From Shewanella putrefaciens (GTDB taxonomy: Bacteria > Pseudomonadota > Gammaproteobacteria > Enterobacterales > Shewanellaceae), in NCBI RefSeq assembly GCF_016406305.1, contig NZ_CP066369.1, forward strand, positions 514,501 to 578,500: DNA of 64,000 nt, written 5' to 3'. The notes beneath the pieces are model-generated. The model ran no database searches. It had not been told where the DNA came from and saw only the letters and a program-made list of their open reading frames with translations. How positions within the stretch are numbered: position 1 is the first letter of the stretch; each line of letters opens with the position of its first letter. Below, piece after piece: positions 1 through 9,509 of this stretch. Position numbers and translations under genes: made by a program.

Positions 1-330
1 CCCTAAATGCTCGTCCTGGATCGCAGCCTGCAATTGGTTAGCAAGTGCGCTGTCATCTATGAAGAAATTGATAAATCCAGGGCCAGCAATTTCGACTTTA
101 GCGACATAGGCAGAAGCGGGCAGGTTGTCGATGATCAGCTGGGCTAATTCGCGGGGATTTTTACCCGCCGCTTTAGTTAGCATCATGGCTAAGTTGGTTG
201 CTAGGTCGCCATGGCTCTTATCCTTGGTTCGATCTACTTGAATGCGCGCTTCAAAATCAGCCGGCAAAATGCCTTGTTGTTTAAAGGATTCGAGTGTTTG
301 TTCAAGTAATGATTGGATATGTGATTTCAT
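1..330 (-). CDS. argS: Arginyl-tRNA synthetase, N-terminal part (truncated by window edge)
   Basis: Translating the minus strand from the ATG at 328-330 gives about 110 residues starting [16 protein letters not shown] and containing [14 protein letters not shown] and the stretch [13 protein letters not shown]. These match the N-terminal additional domain of class I ArgRS, which contacts the tRNA elbow; the SHGDLATN and AGPGFINF segments are hallmarks. The enzyme charges tRNA-Arg in the cytoplasm. The catalytic HIGH and KMSKS parts lie beyond the window. The gene is followed on the same strand side by priA, about 130 bases away, the usual order in related bacteria. Confidence 0.93.
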   Translation of the reverse strand, partial: MKSHIQSLLEQTLESFKQQGILPADFEARIQVDRTKDKSHGDLATNLAMMLTKAAGKNPRELAQLIIDNLPASAYVAKVEIAGPGFINFFIDDSALANQLQAAIQDEHLG

Positions 331-463
331 GGATTAATTAGCTACTAACTTTAAGAGTGAATACAGGGAATAACCGCATATTTTAGCCGTTTGTGGTGCT
401 TAATTGCTATCTTCCCAAGGACTTTTTATTAAATGGCGCTGAAATATTTATCAAATAACCGAG

Positions 464-2659
464 CTACAACAGATCCTGCGGATCCCGATCTAGACTCCAG
501 CGGCAACGCTTGGCTTCGGGGAGTTGGTCGATAAGGGGATGAATGCGTTCAAATTCCTGTTGCAAGCGATGGCGATTTTTGGCTTGAAACATTAACTGAC
601 GGCGGAATTTCCCCGCTTTTTTATCGAGTGGTGCAGGCAGTGGGCCTATGACCTCAAACTCTTTATCCTGGGGCAATAGGGCGGCAAAGGCATTGAGAAA
701 GTTATCGGCATCTAAGGCTGAATGGGCCTCGGCGCGCACTAACACCATATGCCAAGCCGGAGGCAATAATGCCTGTTGCCGCTCTTTGAGTTGGCTGCGG
801 GCAAACTCACCGTAACCTCGATGCAGTAAGTCCCTTAAAATAGGGTTGTCACTTTGGTGGGTCTGCAGTAACACAGTGCCAGGTTTACTGGCGCGCCCAG
901 CTCGCCCAGCGACTTGGGTATAGAGCTGGCCAAAGCGTTCCGGTGCCCTAAAGTCGGCGCTAAAGAGAGCCCCATCCACATCCAATAACCCCACTAAAGT
1001 CACGTCCGGAAAATGGTGCCCTTTGGCAAGCATTTGGGTGCCGACGAGGATCTTATATTCCCCCTTATGAATGGCGGTTAAATGTCTTTCAAGGGAGCCT
1101 TTGAGCCGAGTGGTGTCCCTATCAATGCGCACGACGGGATATTGGGGAAACTCTTGCTCTAATGCCTGGGCTAACTGTTCAGTGCCTATGCCTTGGCCCA
1201 TCAGCATAGTGCTGCCGCACTGGTGGCACTGTTTAGGGATCGCATATTGGTTACCGCAGTGGTGGCAGCGGATCTCTCCAAGGGATTGATGTACAGTGAA
1301 AAAGGCATCACAACGGTCACATTCATGAAGGTGACCACATTCATGGCAAAGCAGGGCGGGGGCAAAACCGCGGCGGTTTAAAAACAGCAATACCTGATTG
1401 CCCGCATCTAAATGGGCGCGGATTTCGTTGATCAGTGGCGCCGACATCCCTGCCTTCAAGGGTAAATTTTTAATATCTATGATCCCTTGGCGGACTTTTT
1501 TGGCGGCGCCCGCCCGCTCACCCAGCTGTAAGTGCTGATAGCGACCGCTTAAGGCATTTTGTAGACTTTCGAGTGAGGGCGTGGCCGAGCCTAAAATCAC
1601 TGGGATCGCTTCTAAATGTCCGCGCATAACGGCTAAGTCGCGGGCGTGGTAGCCGATACCTTCCTGCTGTTTAAAGCTGCTGTCGTGTTCCTCATCGAGA
1701 ATGATCACCCCAGGAAACGCCATAGGAGTGAAGAGGGCCGAGCGAGTGCCAATGATGATTGCCGCTTGGCCACAGCGGGCTTGTCGCCAGGCTTCGAGGC
1801 GTTGGTTATCGGTTAAACCTGAGTGTAATACTGCGACATTGACCTTAAATCGGCGCTTAAAGCGATTAATGGTCTGTGGCGTCAGGCCGATCTCTGGCAC
1901 TAAAATCAGTGCCTGTTTACCCTGTTTGAGTATTTCTTCGAGCACAGCTAAGTAGACTTCGGTTTTACCCGAACCGGTAATGCCCTCTAGCAGGGTGCAG
2001 TGGTATCCTTGCTGCTGATTGAGGATAGTGACGGCTACCGCCTGCTCTTTATTTAGCCTGTGGGGCGTTTCATCCAGTTCTAGCTCAGTGCGCCAATCAA
2101 GATTAAGCTCGGCGAGCTTTTCATGACGTTCAATCCAGCCTTTGTCTTCTAAGGCTTTTAAGGCGGTTTTACTGATCTCTAAACTGATGAGATCCTCCTG
2201 AGTTAAACTGGCCAACTTGAGTGAATCGAGCAGTTTCTTTTGTGCGGGCGCGCGTTTGATGGTCTCGGGCGCGATATTTTTCCCGACTTCAGTGAGTTGC
2301 CAGTAGTGGATGGTCTGCGGCGCGGCATCTACCCCTTTACGTAGGGCGACGGGCAGCGCCTGAGTGAGCATTTGTCCCTGGCTGCAAAAGTAATATCTTG
2401 CTGCCCATAGGGTTAATTTATAAAGAGATTCTGGCAGTAAAGGCGTATCGTCAATAAATTCGATAACAGATTTAATTTGCTTGGGTTCTAGGTTGCAGCT
2501 ATCTGTTATTGCAGTGACTAGACCGATAAGTTGCTGGCGACCAAAGGGGACCTTAACACGCACACCGATTTGGGGAGCTTGTTGGTAGGTCGCAGGAACG
2601 CGGTAACTGAAGTTTTGCCGCATAGGCACAGGTAAGGCAACTTCAACAAACAGTGACAT
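464..2659 (-). CDS. priA: Primosomal protein N' (PriA), replication restart helicase
   Basis: PriA is a 3'-to-5' superfamily 2 DNA helicase that recognises stalled forks and reloads DnaB through PriB and DnaT. The product carries an N-terminal 3'-end DNA-binding domain starting MSLFVEVALPVPM, a Walker A GITGSGKTEVY, a DEEH box in ILDEEHDSSFKQQ, and a cysteine-rich zinc region (CHECGHLHECDRC, then CHHCG and CHQCG) between the helicase lobes. The open frame extends 28 codons upstream to 2743, but the E. coli protein begins at the point matching MSLFVEVALPVP. I therefore place the start at 2659, giving 731 residues, almost exactly the E. coli length. It is divergent from the gene at 2764. Confidence 0.96.
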   Translation of the reverse strand: MSLFVEVALPVPMRQNFSYRVPATYQQAPQIGVRVKVPFGRQQLIGLVTAITDSCNLEPKQIKSVIEFIDDTPLLPESLYKLTLWAARYYFCSQGQMLTQALPVALRKGVDAAPQTIHYWQLTEVGKNIAPETIKRAPAQKKLLDSLKLASLTQEDLISLEISKTALKALEDKGWIERHEKLAELNLDWRTELELDETPHRLNKEQAVAVTILNQQQGYHCTLLEGITGSGKTEVYLAVLEEILKQGKQALILVPEIGLTPQTINRFKRRFKVNVAVLHSGLTDNQRLEAWRQARCGQAAIIIGTRSALFTPMAFPGVIILDEEHDSSFKQQEGIGYHARDLAVMRGHLEAIPVILGSATPSLESLQNALSGRYQHLQLGERAGAAKKVRQGIIDIKNLPLKAGMSAPLINEIRAHLDAGNQVLLFLNRRGFAPALLCHECGHLHECDRCDAFFTVHQSLGEIRCHHCGNQYAIPKQCHQCGSTMLMGQGIGTEQLAQALEQEFPQYPVVRIDRDTTRLKGSLERHLTAIHKGEYKILVGTQMLAKGHHFPDVTLVGLLDVDGALFSADFRAPERFGQLYTQVAGRAGRASKPGTVLLQTHQSDNPILRDLLHRGYGEFARSQLKERQQALLPPAWHMVLVRAEAHSALDADNFLNAFAALLPQDKEFEVIGPLPAPLDKKAGKFRRQLMFQAKNRHRLQQEFERIHPLIDQLPEAKRCRWSLDRDPQDLL

Positions 2660-2763
2660 ATGCTGGGCGAGTCTTAAGTGGGAATGGGGTTTAGTGTACT
2701 CAGCACGGCTAGCGAGGGCTAGTCCTAATGACGGTTTATCCATGGATAGTTGAGAGTAAGTAA

Positions 2764-3615
2764 ATGACTAAAATAGCGAGATTATTAGGACTGCTTGCCT
2801 TAATGTGCAGTGCCACTGCTGTGGCGCAGGTCTCCCATGTGAGTATCAATAGCCGGATGTTTGAGCTGGGGGCTTATCCTAAGATGCGGCTGAACGTGAT
2901 CACCGATAATCAGGATATGACGCGTTTAGAGTTTGTGGTGCATCAGTCCACGGGGGAAGAAAAGTTGATGGCGCAGCAGTTGAATCGTTTCCTGATTTTG
3001 CTGACTGGGGTTGAGGATGTTACCGATCCTAAGGCACTGCTGTTAGTGCGGGAATATCGCGTCGATCGTTGGTTTGAGGTGAAGAGTCTGCCAGTGTTTG
3101 GGGCAGATAAAACCCCTGAGCCCCAAGTGGCAGAGGCGAAACTTGCCACCACTCAAACGGCTAAGCCTGTGGTCGGTAGCACGGCTAAAACTACTCTTGC
3201 TAGTGCAGAACCTACAGCAATGGCTCCCATCGCCGCTGCCGCTACAGATACGACCAATACCACCTCAAGCCCTAAGGGGCAAAGTACATTAATGGATGCG
3301 CCACTCACTCCCACTCCCCATTCCAATCCCAAACCGAGTCCGTCTACTGCGTTGGCATCGGAGGAATGTGTGCTCAATTATGCCGCCAATGAAACCCTGT
3401 GGCGCATTGCTAATCGTTACGCCGCCCAATGGGAAGTGAATGTGTATGGCGCTATGTTGGCGATTTATGATGCGAATCCTAAGGCCTTTGCTAAAAATAA
3501 AATTAATGCCTTAAAGAAAAATGCGACGCTTTATTGCCCCTCCAGGGAGATGTTGACGCGCTACGCCGACGCCGGGGAAGCCAAGGCAATATTTGAAGAT
3601 AAAAGCGGTGGCTAG
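2764..3615 (+). CDS. Secreted FimV/LysM-like protein
   Basis: A 283-residue protein with a clear Sec signal peptide (about residues 1-21, ending ATAVAQ). The N-terminal third (SRMFELGAYPKMRLNVITDN...) resembles the periplasmic N-terminal domain of FimV-type proteins. A low-complexity Thr/Pro/Ala linker spans about residues 120-195. The C-terminal part (NETLWRIANRYAAQW...YGAMLAIYDANPKAF) is a FimV-type LysM-like module with two cysteines that could form a disulfide. Such modules bind peptidoglycan. It sits between priA (divergent) and rpmE, so position gives no functional clue. The assignment is by motif only; the exact family is uncertain. Confidence 0.8.
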   Translation: MTKIARLLGLLALMCSATAVAQVSHVSINSRMFELGAYPKMRLNVITDNQDMTRLEFVVHQSTGEEKLMAQQLNRFLILLTGVEDVTDPKALLLVREYRVDRWFEVKSLPVFGADKTPEPQVAEAKLATTQTAKPVVGSTAKTTLASAEPTAMAPIAAAATDTTNTTSSPKGQSTLMDAPLTPTPHSNPKPSPSTALASEECVLNYAANETLWRIANRYAAQWEVNVYGAMLAIYDANPKAFAKNKINALKKNATLYCPSREMLTRYADAGEAKAIFEDKSGG

Positions 3616-3773
3616 GGCGTGAATAATCTGTGAAACGCTCAGATAATCTACTTGTATCCGCCGTGGTGATACTGTACCATTCTGCGCCCTAAACATATTG
3701 TTATTAACATGCATGTGGTGTCCGACTACGGGTTGGAAGAGCGACATGGCCTTACACTTTTGAGGTAACCCCA

Positions 3774-3986
3774 ATGAAACCAGGTATCCACCCAACATAC
3801 GCTATCATCACTGCAAACTGTACTTGTGGTAACGTTATCAAAGTAAACTCTACTGCTGGTAAAGATCTGCACTTAGACGTATGTGGTGCTTGTCACCCAT
3901 TCTACACTGGTACACAAAAAGTTGTTGATACTGGCGGTCGTATCGACAAATTCAACAAGCGCTTCGCAGTGCTTGCAAAGAAATAA
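3774..3986 (+). CDS. rpmE: 50S ribosomal protein L31 (zinc-binding form)
   Basis: A 70-residue protein starting [20 protein letters not shown], typical of L31, which bridges the 50S and 30S subunits. The cysteines in NCTCGN and [10 protein letters not shown] are the zinc ligands of the C+ type L31, so this is the zinc-containing paralog. The Shine-Dalgarno TTTTGAGGTAA lies just upstream. Codon use is strongly biased (GGT, CGT, AAC), as expected for a highly expressed ribosomal gene. It is followed by a canonical terminator, so it is probably a monocistronic unit; proximity to priA is conserved in E. coli. Confidence 0.97.
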   Translation: MKPGIHPTYAIITANCTCGNVIKVNSTAGKDLHLDVCGACHPFYTGTQKVVDTGGRIDKFNKRFAVLAKK

Positions 3987-4007
3987 TTGCGACAGCAATA
4001 TTTCTAG

Positions 4008-4036
4008 AAAAGGCGCCCTCGGCGCCTTTTTGCTTT
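4008..4036 (+). terminator. Rho-independent terminator of rpmE
   Basis: A perfect 10-bp stem (AAAAGGCGCC at 4008-4017 with GGCGCCTTTT at 4021-4030), a 3-nt loop and a run of T ends the rpmE transcript 22 bases after the stop codon. Confidence 0.92.
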
Positions 4037-4466
4037 TTGATTCCCAATGGGGCGCACAGCCTCCAGCCTAAAAGCGCTATGGTTCACATCTTTAAAACGG
4101 CAAATAGACTTATTTATAGCAATTAACTATAAGATAAGGGCGACTCCCCTCAGATATTGTAATTTCACCAATATTTTTCACATTAATCCGCTGTAAACCG
4201 CATTATTTATATAAAATTTATGTTTGTTTCCTACAAATTTAAATGGGCAATCGTGCCTTATCCGCTAAGGTAAGTTTATAAAACTCGGCTTAGGGGTGGC
4301 TTTTAGGGACAAAACCGAAATTTCTCAATCTTTTATTTAAAAATTTACCCGATTGGCGTATCTTACCCCGACCTGCCGCACCGTTTAAATCACCCATTGA
4401 TGAGGTGATATTGAGTACGCAGGCCTTACTCCCATACCTATAAATGTCGCATTTCAGGATTTTAAA
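4037..4466 (+). other. Long AT-rich leader region before the malic enzyme gene
   Basis: About 430 bases with no gene I can support. It contains AT-rich tracts, a palindrome TTATAG-N7-CTATAA at 4114-4132, and an AGGA Shine-Dalgarno about ten bases before the malic enzyme ATG. The promoter is probably here, but I could not fix convincing -35/-10 boxes. Confidence 0.4.
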
Positions 4467-5711
4467 ATGTCGGATATTCGTCAACAAGCGCTCGATTATC
4501 ATGAATTCCCCGTTCCAGGCAAAACCGCAGTTTGCCTTACCAAACCTGCTGAAACGAGTCACGATCTCGCCCTTGCTTATAGCCCTGGAGTGGCTGAGCC
4601 TGTGCGCGAAATCGCCGCTAATCCTGACAATGCATACCGCTACACCAATAAGGGCAACACAGTCGCAGTGATCACTAATGGTACGGCGATTCTAGGCTTA
4701 GGTAATTTAGGCCCCTTGGCATCTAAACCTGTGATGGAAGGTAAGGCATTACTGTTTAAGCATTTTGCCAATATCGATTCGACGGATATTGAAATCACCC
4801 ACAATACGCCCGAAGAGTTTATTAACACGGTTGCGGCGATTGCCGATACCTTCGGTGGTATTAACCTCGAAGACATCAAAGCCCCGGAATGCTTTGTGAT
4901 TGAGCGTGAGTTGATTGAGCGTTGCAAGGTGCCCGTATTCCATGACGATCAACACGGCACTGCAATTGTGACCGCCGCGGGTATGATCAACGCGCTGGAA
5001 ATCCAAGGAAAGCTGATTGGCGATGCTATTTTTGTCTGTATGGGCGCCGGTGCTGCCGCTATCGCCTGTATGACTATGCTTGTGAAATGTGGTGCCAATC
5101 GCGCCAACATTTATATGTTAGACACTAAGGGCGTTATTCATTCTGGCCGTACCGATCTTAATGAATATAAAGCACTCTTTGCCAATGATACCGATAAACG
5201 TACCCTGCAGGATGTGATTAAAGGCGCGGATGTGTTTTTAGGTCTCTCTGGCCCTAATGTGATTGGCGCCGACGAAGTCGCTATGATGGCCGATAAGCCA
5301 GTGATTTTTGCCTGCTCTAACCCAGATCCTGAGATCAAGCCCGCGCTGGCACATGCAACCCGCAGTGATTTAATTATGGGAACTGGCCGCAGCGATTACC
5401 CTAACCAAGTCAATAATGTGCTGTGCTTCCCGTTTATTTTCCGCGGTGCCTTAGATGTGCGAGCCTCTTGCATCAATGATGAAATGAAGATCGCCGCCGT
5501 ACACGCTATTGCCGCATTAGCGAAAGAGCCCGTTCCTGCGAGTGTGCTAAAAGCCTATCCTAATGTCAGTTCATTAAGCTTTGGCCCAGAATATGTGCTG
5601 CCAAAACCAATGGATCCACGCCTATTACCTCAGGTTGCCCGCGCCGTAGCGCAGGCGGCTATCGACTCTGGCGTTGCGGCCATTCCAACCCTGCCGCAAT
5701 ACGCCGACTAG
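4467..5711 (+). CDS. Malic enzyme, short form without phosphotransacetylase domain
   Basis: A 414-residue oxidative decarboxylase converting malate to pyruvate and CO2 with reduction of NAD(P). The N-terminal malic domain shows LALAYSPGVAEP with the catalytic Tyr, TNKGNTVAVITNGTAILG, and EGKALLFKHFA with the catalytic Lys. The metal ligands fall in IKAPECF and FHDDQHGTAIV. The NAD-binding half contains the GAGAAAIA dinucleotide loop. E. coli MaeB is about 759 residues because of a C-terminal phosphotransacetylase-like domain; that domain is absent here, so this is the compact YtsJ-like form. Whether it prefers NAD or NADP cannot be read with confidence. It is monocistronic, with a terminator directly after. 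Confidence 0.93.
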   Translation: MSDIRQQALDYHEFPVPGKTAVCLTKPAETSHDLALAYSPGVAEPVREIAANPDNAYRYTNKGNTVAVITNGTAILGLGNLGPLASKPVMEGKALLFKHFANIDSTDIEITHNTPEEFINTVAAIADTFGGINLEDIKAPECFVIERELIERCKVPVFHDDQHGTAIVTAAGMINALEIQGKLIGDAIFVCMGAGAAAIACMTMLVKCGANRANIYMLDTKGVIHSGRTDLNEYKALFANDTDKRTLQDVIKGADVFLGLSGPNVIGADEVAMMADKPVIFACSNPDPEIKPALAHATRSDLIMGTGRSDYPNQVNNVLCFPFIFRGALDVRASCINDEMKIAAVHAIAALAKEPVPASVLKAYPNVSSLSFGPEYVLPKPMDPRLLPQVARAVAQAAIDSGVAAIPTLPQYAD

Positions 5712-5732
5712 GCTAAAACAGGTAAAAACACC

Positions 5733-5763
5733 AAAAGAGGCTAAATAGCCTCTTTTTGTTTTT
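5733..5763 (+). terminator. Rho-independent terminator of the malic enzyme gene
   Basis: AAAAGAGGCTA at 5733-5743 pairs with TAGCCTCTTTT at 5746-5756, followed by a T-rich tail. Confidence 0.9.
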
Positions 5764-5886
5764 TACAGGTATGAAAACCCTTGGTTGCCTTTTAGGTTAT
5801 GCTACTGAATAATCAAGGGCAGCATTTGTTGAACTCGTGTTAAGAGTGCACCGATAATTATAATAATTCTGCAGGATAGCGGATCG

Positions 5887-7791
5887 ATGAAATTCACTCG
5901 AATGTTAACTACAAAATTAACCAGTTTTTGGTTGATGTCTTTGGCTGCTATCGCCTTTGTATTCTTACTCAGCGCCATGATGGGTTTTGTACAGCTGACC
6001 TATAAGTTTCAACAGCAAAAAGTGTCTGAACTCGAATCCATGCTCGTTAACCACTACCATACCCAGCCCGATTGGGAGTTAGAGTCTTGGTTGCCGCCGC
6101 TGTTATTGGCCTATAATGCCGTTGACTTTCGTTTAACCTTGAACGACGAAGTATTATTTGCCTATAAAGGCAATGTGTTAGCTCAAAATGCCATGGTGTA
6201 TAACCATCTTCTCGACCCCAGTGGGCTGAGAATGACACTCACCTTGCCGCAACCCTTCGCGCATTATAGTGTGAGTTGGTATGAATTATTGATCCTAGGG
6301 ATTGGCTTATTAGCCGTAATGGCTTTAGTCCGCTTGGGGTATTCTTGGTTTTCCCAACAGTTGGATGGCATAGAGGAGCTTGCCGAGCGCAGTCGTTTAA
6401 TTCTGCAGGGCAAACACGAACAGGCGCTCGCCACGCCGGGAAAGGGTAAGCCTAGGCTGATTAATCGCGCGCTGACGAAACTGCTTGAAGAATTGCAGGA
6501 CGCTCAAAAAGAACGTGGCCGTTTCGATAAGTTTATTCGTTCCAATACCTTCCTCGATGCCGAAACCCGCATAGGGAATCGGCTCTTCTTAAATAATCGC
6601 CTCGATGCTTTAAGTCATGATCAAGGCATGGTTGCCCACGGCGTCATTTATCTATTGGAGATGGATGATTTAGATCTGTTGCAGCAGGCTAAGGGTGAAC
6701 AAGTGGCAAAGGATCTGCTCAGCGCCACAGTCAACGGTATTAATCAGATCCTACAAAGCCAACCAAATAGTATTTTTGCCCGCCGCTCCCACAATCAGTT
6801 TGCCATAGTCGTGCCGCAAATCTCGTTAATAGAGGCCGATCAACTCGCCAGTAAGCTGTTGAAGGTTTGCCTAAGCCAACCCCTGCCAGATGTGGAAAAT
6901 AGCGATAATTTCTTTCACTTAGGGTGTGCCTATTTTACGGCGGGTGACAATGCGGCCCAGTTGATCGACGAGGCGGATATGGCACTGCGTGCCGCACAAT
7001 TACAGGGGAACAGTAATTGGTTTATGTACGATAAGGGAGCCATAGATGAAGAGTTTGCCAAGGGCTCTGTTCGCTGGCGAAGCTTTTTAGAAAATGCCTT
7101 AGTGCAACGGCGTTTTTACCCCTTTAGCCAGCCGATTATCGATTCCGACGGGATTGAACACCATAGGGAAATCTTTACTCGTGCGCGGGATAATCAAGGT
7201 GCATTAATCCGTGCCACGCTCTTTATCCCAATGGCAAATAAATGTGGATTAATGCCGCAGATTGAGCGGCAGATGATGGAGCGGGTCTTGGCTCTCTTGA
7301 GTAGCGCGCAGCATGCAAACCAAGTTTATAGCGTGAATTTGAGCTTAGACTCCCTAATGAGCCGCGCTTTTACCCAATGGCTTAAAACCACTCTGTTGGA
7401 ATATCGCCACCTTACACCACAGCTGATTTTTGAAGTCTCTGAAGACATAGTTATCCACCATCAGGAAAAGCTGCAACCTAAGCTCGATATGATACGTAAG
7501 ATGGGCGCTCGCCTCTGTGTTGACCATGTGGGCCAACAGGTCGTTGGGACTTACTATATTAGAGAATGTCACTTCGATATGATTAAGTTGCACAGATCTA
7601 TCGTGCGCCATATTCATTTACGTCCAGAAAATCAATTGTTTATACGTAGCTTGATCGGTGGTTTATATCGCACCGAAGTGCAAGTGTGCGCCGAGGGAGT
7701 TGAAGTATTTGAAGAGTGGCAAACCCTGCAGATCCTCGGTGTAGGTATGGCCCAAGGCATGTATTTTAGTGACCCTATTGAGGCGCAGTAA
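5887..7791 (+). CDS. csrD: CsrD/MshH, degenerate GGDEF-EAL membrane regulator
   Basis: A 634-residue inner-membrane protein with TM segments near residues 13-35 and 130-152 enclosing a periplasmic loop, then a HAMP-like linker, a GGDEF-like domain (about 220-375) and an EAL-like domain (about 385-630). Both catalytic signatures are lost: the GGDEF position reads SHNQF and the EAL position reads EIF in REIFTRAR. E. coli CsrD has the same property; it does not turn over c-di-GMP but makes CsrB/CsrC sRNAs susceptible to RNase E. In Vibrio and Shewanella the gene heads the MSHA locus and is called mshH. It is separated from mshI by 240 bases, so it probably has its own transcript. Confidence 0.92.
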   Translation: MKFTRMLTTKLTSFWLMSLAAIAFVFLLSAMMGFVQLTYKFQQQKVSELESMLVNHYHTQPDWELESWLPPLLLAYNAVDFRLTLNDEVLFAYKGNVLAQNAMVYNHLLDPSGLRMTLTLPQPFAHYSVSWYELLILGIGLLAVMALVRLGYSWFSQQLDGIEELAERSRLILQGKHEQALATPGKGKPRLINRALTKLLEELQDAQKERGRFDKFIRSNTFLDAETRIGNRLFLNNRLDALSHDQGMVAHGVIYLLEMDDLDLLQQAKGEQVAKDLLSATVNGINQILQSQPNSIFARRSHNQFAIVVPQISLIEADQLASKLLKVCLSQPLPDVENSDNFFHLGCAYFTAGDNAAQLIDEADMALRAAQLQGNSNWFMYDKGAIDEEFAKGSVRWRSFLENALVQRRFYPFSQPIIDSDGIEHHREIFTRARDNQGALIRATLFIPMANKCGLMPQIERQMMERVLALLSSAQHANQVYSVNLSLDSLMSRAFTQWLKTTLLEYRHLTPQLIFEVSEDIVIHHQEKLQPKLDMIRKMGARLCVDHVGQQVVGTYYIRECHFDMIKLHRSIVRHIHLRPENQLFIRSLIGGLYRTEVQVCAEGVEVFEEWQTLQILGVGMAQGMYFSDPIEAQ

Positions 7792-8031
7792 CGGGAGAGG
7801 ATTTTGACTAACTCTTGTGATCCTTGTGGAAGAATAGGCCTGATTTGGCGTATTTCTCTATAAAATTCACAGATTAGCGGCTAGACTAGCATGTGCCAAA
7901 ATTATGACGGTGGATTTGATGAGCTCCCCATTTGCATTACAGCGCCTCATGAACCATCGTTTTTTCAGGTAACTCAGCATTAGCGAACTTGTGACTCTAG
8001 CTTTTCAATTCATCAGGTTATAGGCATTTTT

Positions 8032-8910
8032 ATGGATAAAAGACTCATTAGTCGATTAGCCTTTTGGCAGAAGAAAGCGACATCAATAGATCTCGGTGTC
8101 TATGTCTGTACTGATAAGCTGTGGGTTTACGCCCCCGCCACCGACGATATGGCGGAGCAATGGCTATCATTTGAACTGCAAAATGAGCAATGGCAAACGG
8201 CCTTTGCGGCCCTGGCCCGTACCTTCCCGAATGCTCGGCTGCAAATCGTACTCGTGAGTAGCTGTTACCAATTATTGGTCGCCGATAAACCCAATGTGAA
8301 TGCCGAAGAACTGCCCCAAGCACTGCTGTGGTCAATCAAAGATATGGTGACTATTCCGGTGCCACAGATCCATTTAGATTATTTTGAGCCTCCGTTACCC
8401 AGCAATAAAATCAGTGTCGTAGTGGTGACAAAAGACTATTTAGTCAACCTAGTACAAGCGATTCATGGGCAAGGACTTAGCGTCGCGGGGATCAGTATTG
8501 AAGAGTTAGCTATGACTAACTTATTTATCGATGATAACCAAGCGCGCCTCATTGTCAGTCATCATACTGGCCAGGAATTGCTCCTGACCGTGGTTAAGCA
8601 GGGGCAACTCTATATGCAGCGCCGGGTCCGCGGCTTTATGCAGTTGGATAAAACCGATGTTGATCAACTCCATTATGGCCTTGCCGATAATCTCAGTTTA
8701 GAAATTCAACGTTCGATGGATTATTTTGAGAGCCAGCTCAGGCAAGCGCCAGTGGCCTCTATCGAATTATTGGCCGATGGTGCCGTTGATGCGTTAGCTA
8801 AGTTAGTTTCGGCAAACTTTAATCAAGCGGTCAATGTTATCGATAAAAGCACTGTCGGAGCTCGAATGGCGGGATTAGCCTTCTGTGAATTTTCCCGAGG
8901 TGCCGAGTAA
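8032..8910 (+). CDS. mshI: MSHA biogenesis protein MshI (PilM-like)
   Basis: A 292-residue cytoplasmic protein, first gene of the pilus-assembly run. It resembles the actin-fold PilM/GspL cytoplasmic family: an N-terminal strand region (IDLGVYVCTDKLWVYAP) and a C-terminal part with NLSLEIQRSMDYFESQLRQ, the region that in PilM precedes the conserved nucleotide-binding segment. It should dock on the N-terminal tail of the following PilN-like protein and link the ATPase to the periplasmic alignment complex. The stop overlaps the next start (TAATG), indicating translational coupling. Confidence 0.9.
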   Translation: MDKRLISRLAFWQKKATSIDLGVYVCTDKLWVYAPATDDMAEQWLSFELQNEQWQTAFAALARTFPNARLQIVLVSSCYQLLVADKPNVNAEELPQALLWSIKDMVTIPVPQIHLDYFEPPLPSNKISVVVVTKDYLVNLVQAIHGQGLSVAGISIEELAMTNLFIDDNQARLIVSHHTGQELLLTVVKQGQLYMQRRVRGFMQLDKTDVDQLHYGLADNLSLEIQRSMDYFESQLRQAPVASIELLADGAVDALAKLVSANFNQAVNVIDKSTVGARMAGLAFCEFSRGAE

Positions 8911-9509
8911 TGAAATCCAGAGTCAATTTATATTCTGCAACATTACTACCGCCTGAGCAGAGGCTCACCTTCGCTACATTAATGGCCTATGCCACAGGGT
9001 TGGTTTTGCTCTGCCTGCTTGTGGGCGCCTACAGCTACTGGCAATTGAGTCAATCCGAATTTGCTTTGCAACAAGCCAGCATTCAAAAACAACAGCTCGA
9101 TCAACAAAAGCTTGAACTCGAAGCGCAAATTGCCGCCCGTAAACCCGATCCCGCCCTAGTGGCACGGGTCGACTTGGAGTCTCAGCAATTAGAGTTAAAA
9201 CAATTATTAATGAGTGAACTAGCGGTGCGCACATCCCTCACGAGCCGAGGTTTTGGACCTGTGCTTAAGGATCTCGCGCGGGTTTCCGATGCCAGTGTTT
9301 GGTTAAGTCGCATCGCCATTAATGAGCAGCACTTTATGTTTGAGGGTTTTGCCGATCATCCACAGAGTATTCCCCTGTGGGTTGGTAAATTAAAAACGAC
9401 CAGTACATTGAAAGGACAAGCATTTTCTTCTATGACAATGGATCGCGGTGAGGATAAGCCTTTAGCGTTTACGCTAACGAGTGAGACGCCTGTGGAGCCC
9501 ACTCGATGA
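8910..9509 (+). CDS. MSHA biogenesis PilN-like protein (MshI2-type)
   Basis: A 199-residue bitopic membrane protein: short cytoplasmic N-terminus containing NLYSATLLPPEQ (the PilN-type segment that binds PilM), one TM helix at about residues 25-47, a Gln-rich coiled coil (about 50-95) and a periplasmic ferredoxin-like domain. This matches PilN, which pairs with PilO. It overlaps both neighbours (ATG within the mshI stop; next start four bases before its stop), so the assembly genes are translationally coupled. In some Shewanella and Vibrio annotations it is called mshI2 or left unnamed. Confidence 0.85.
   Translation: MKSRVNLYSATLLPPEQRLTFATLMAYATGLVLLCLLVGAYSYWQLSQSEFALQQASIQKQQLDQQKLELEAQIAARKPDPALVARVDLESQQLELKQLLMSELAVRTSLTSRGFGPVLKDLARVSDASVWLSRIAINEQHFMFEGFADHPQSIPLWVGKLKTTSTLKGQAFSSMTMDRGEDKPLAFTLTSETPVEPTR

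Noticed and set aside
2660..2743. Upstream extension of priA
   Set aside because: The extra 28 codons have no counterpart in E. coli PriA, whose start aligns with the internal Met at 2659.
5887..7791. Active diguanylate cyclase/phosphodiesterase
   Set aside because: Both GGDEF and EAL signatures are degenerate (SHNQF, EIF), as in CsrD, so catalysis is not expected.
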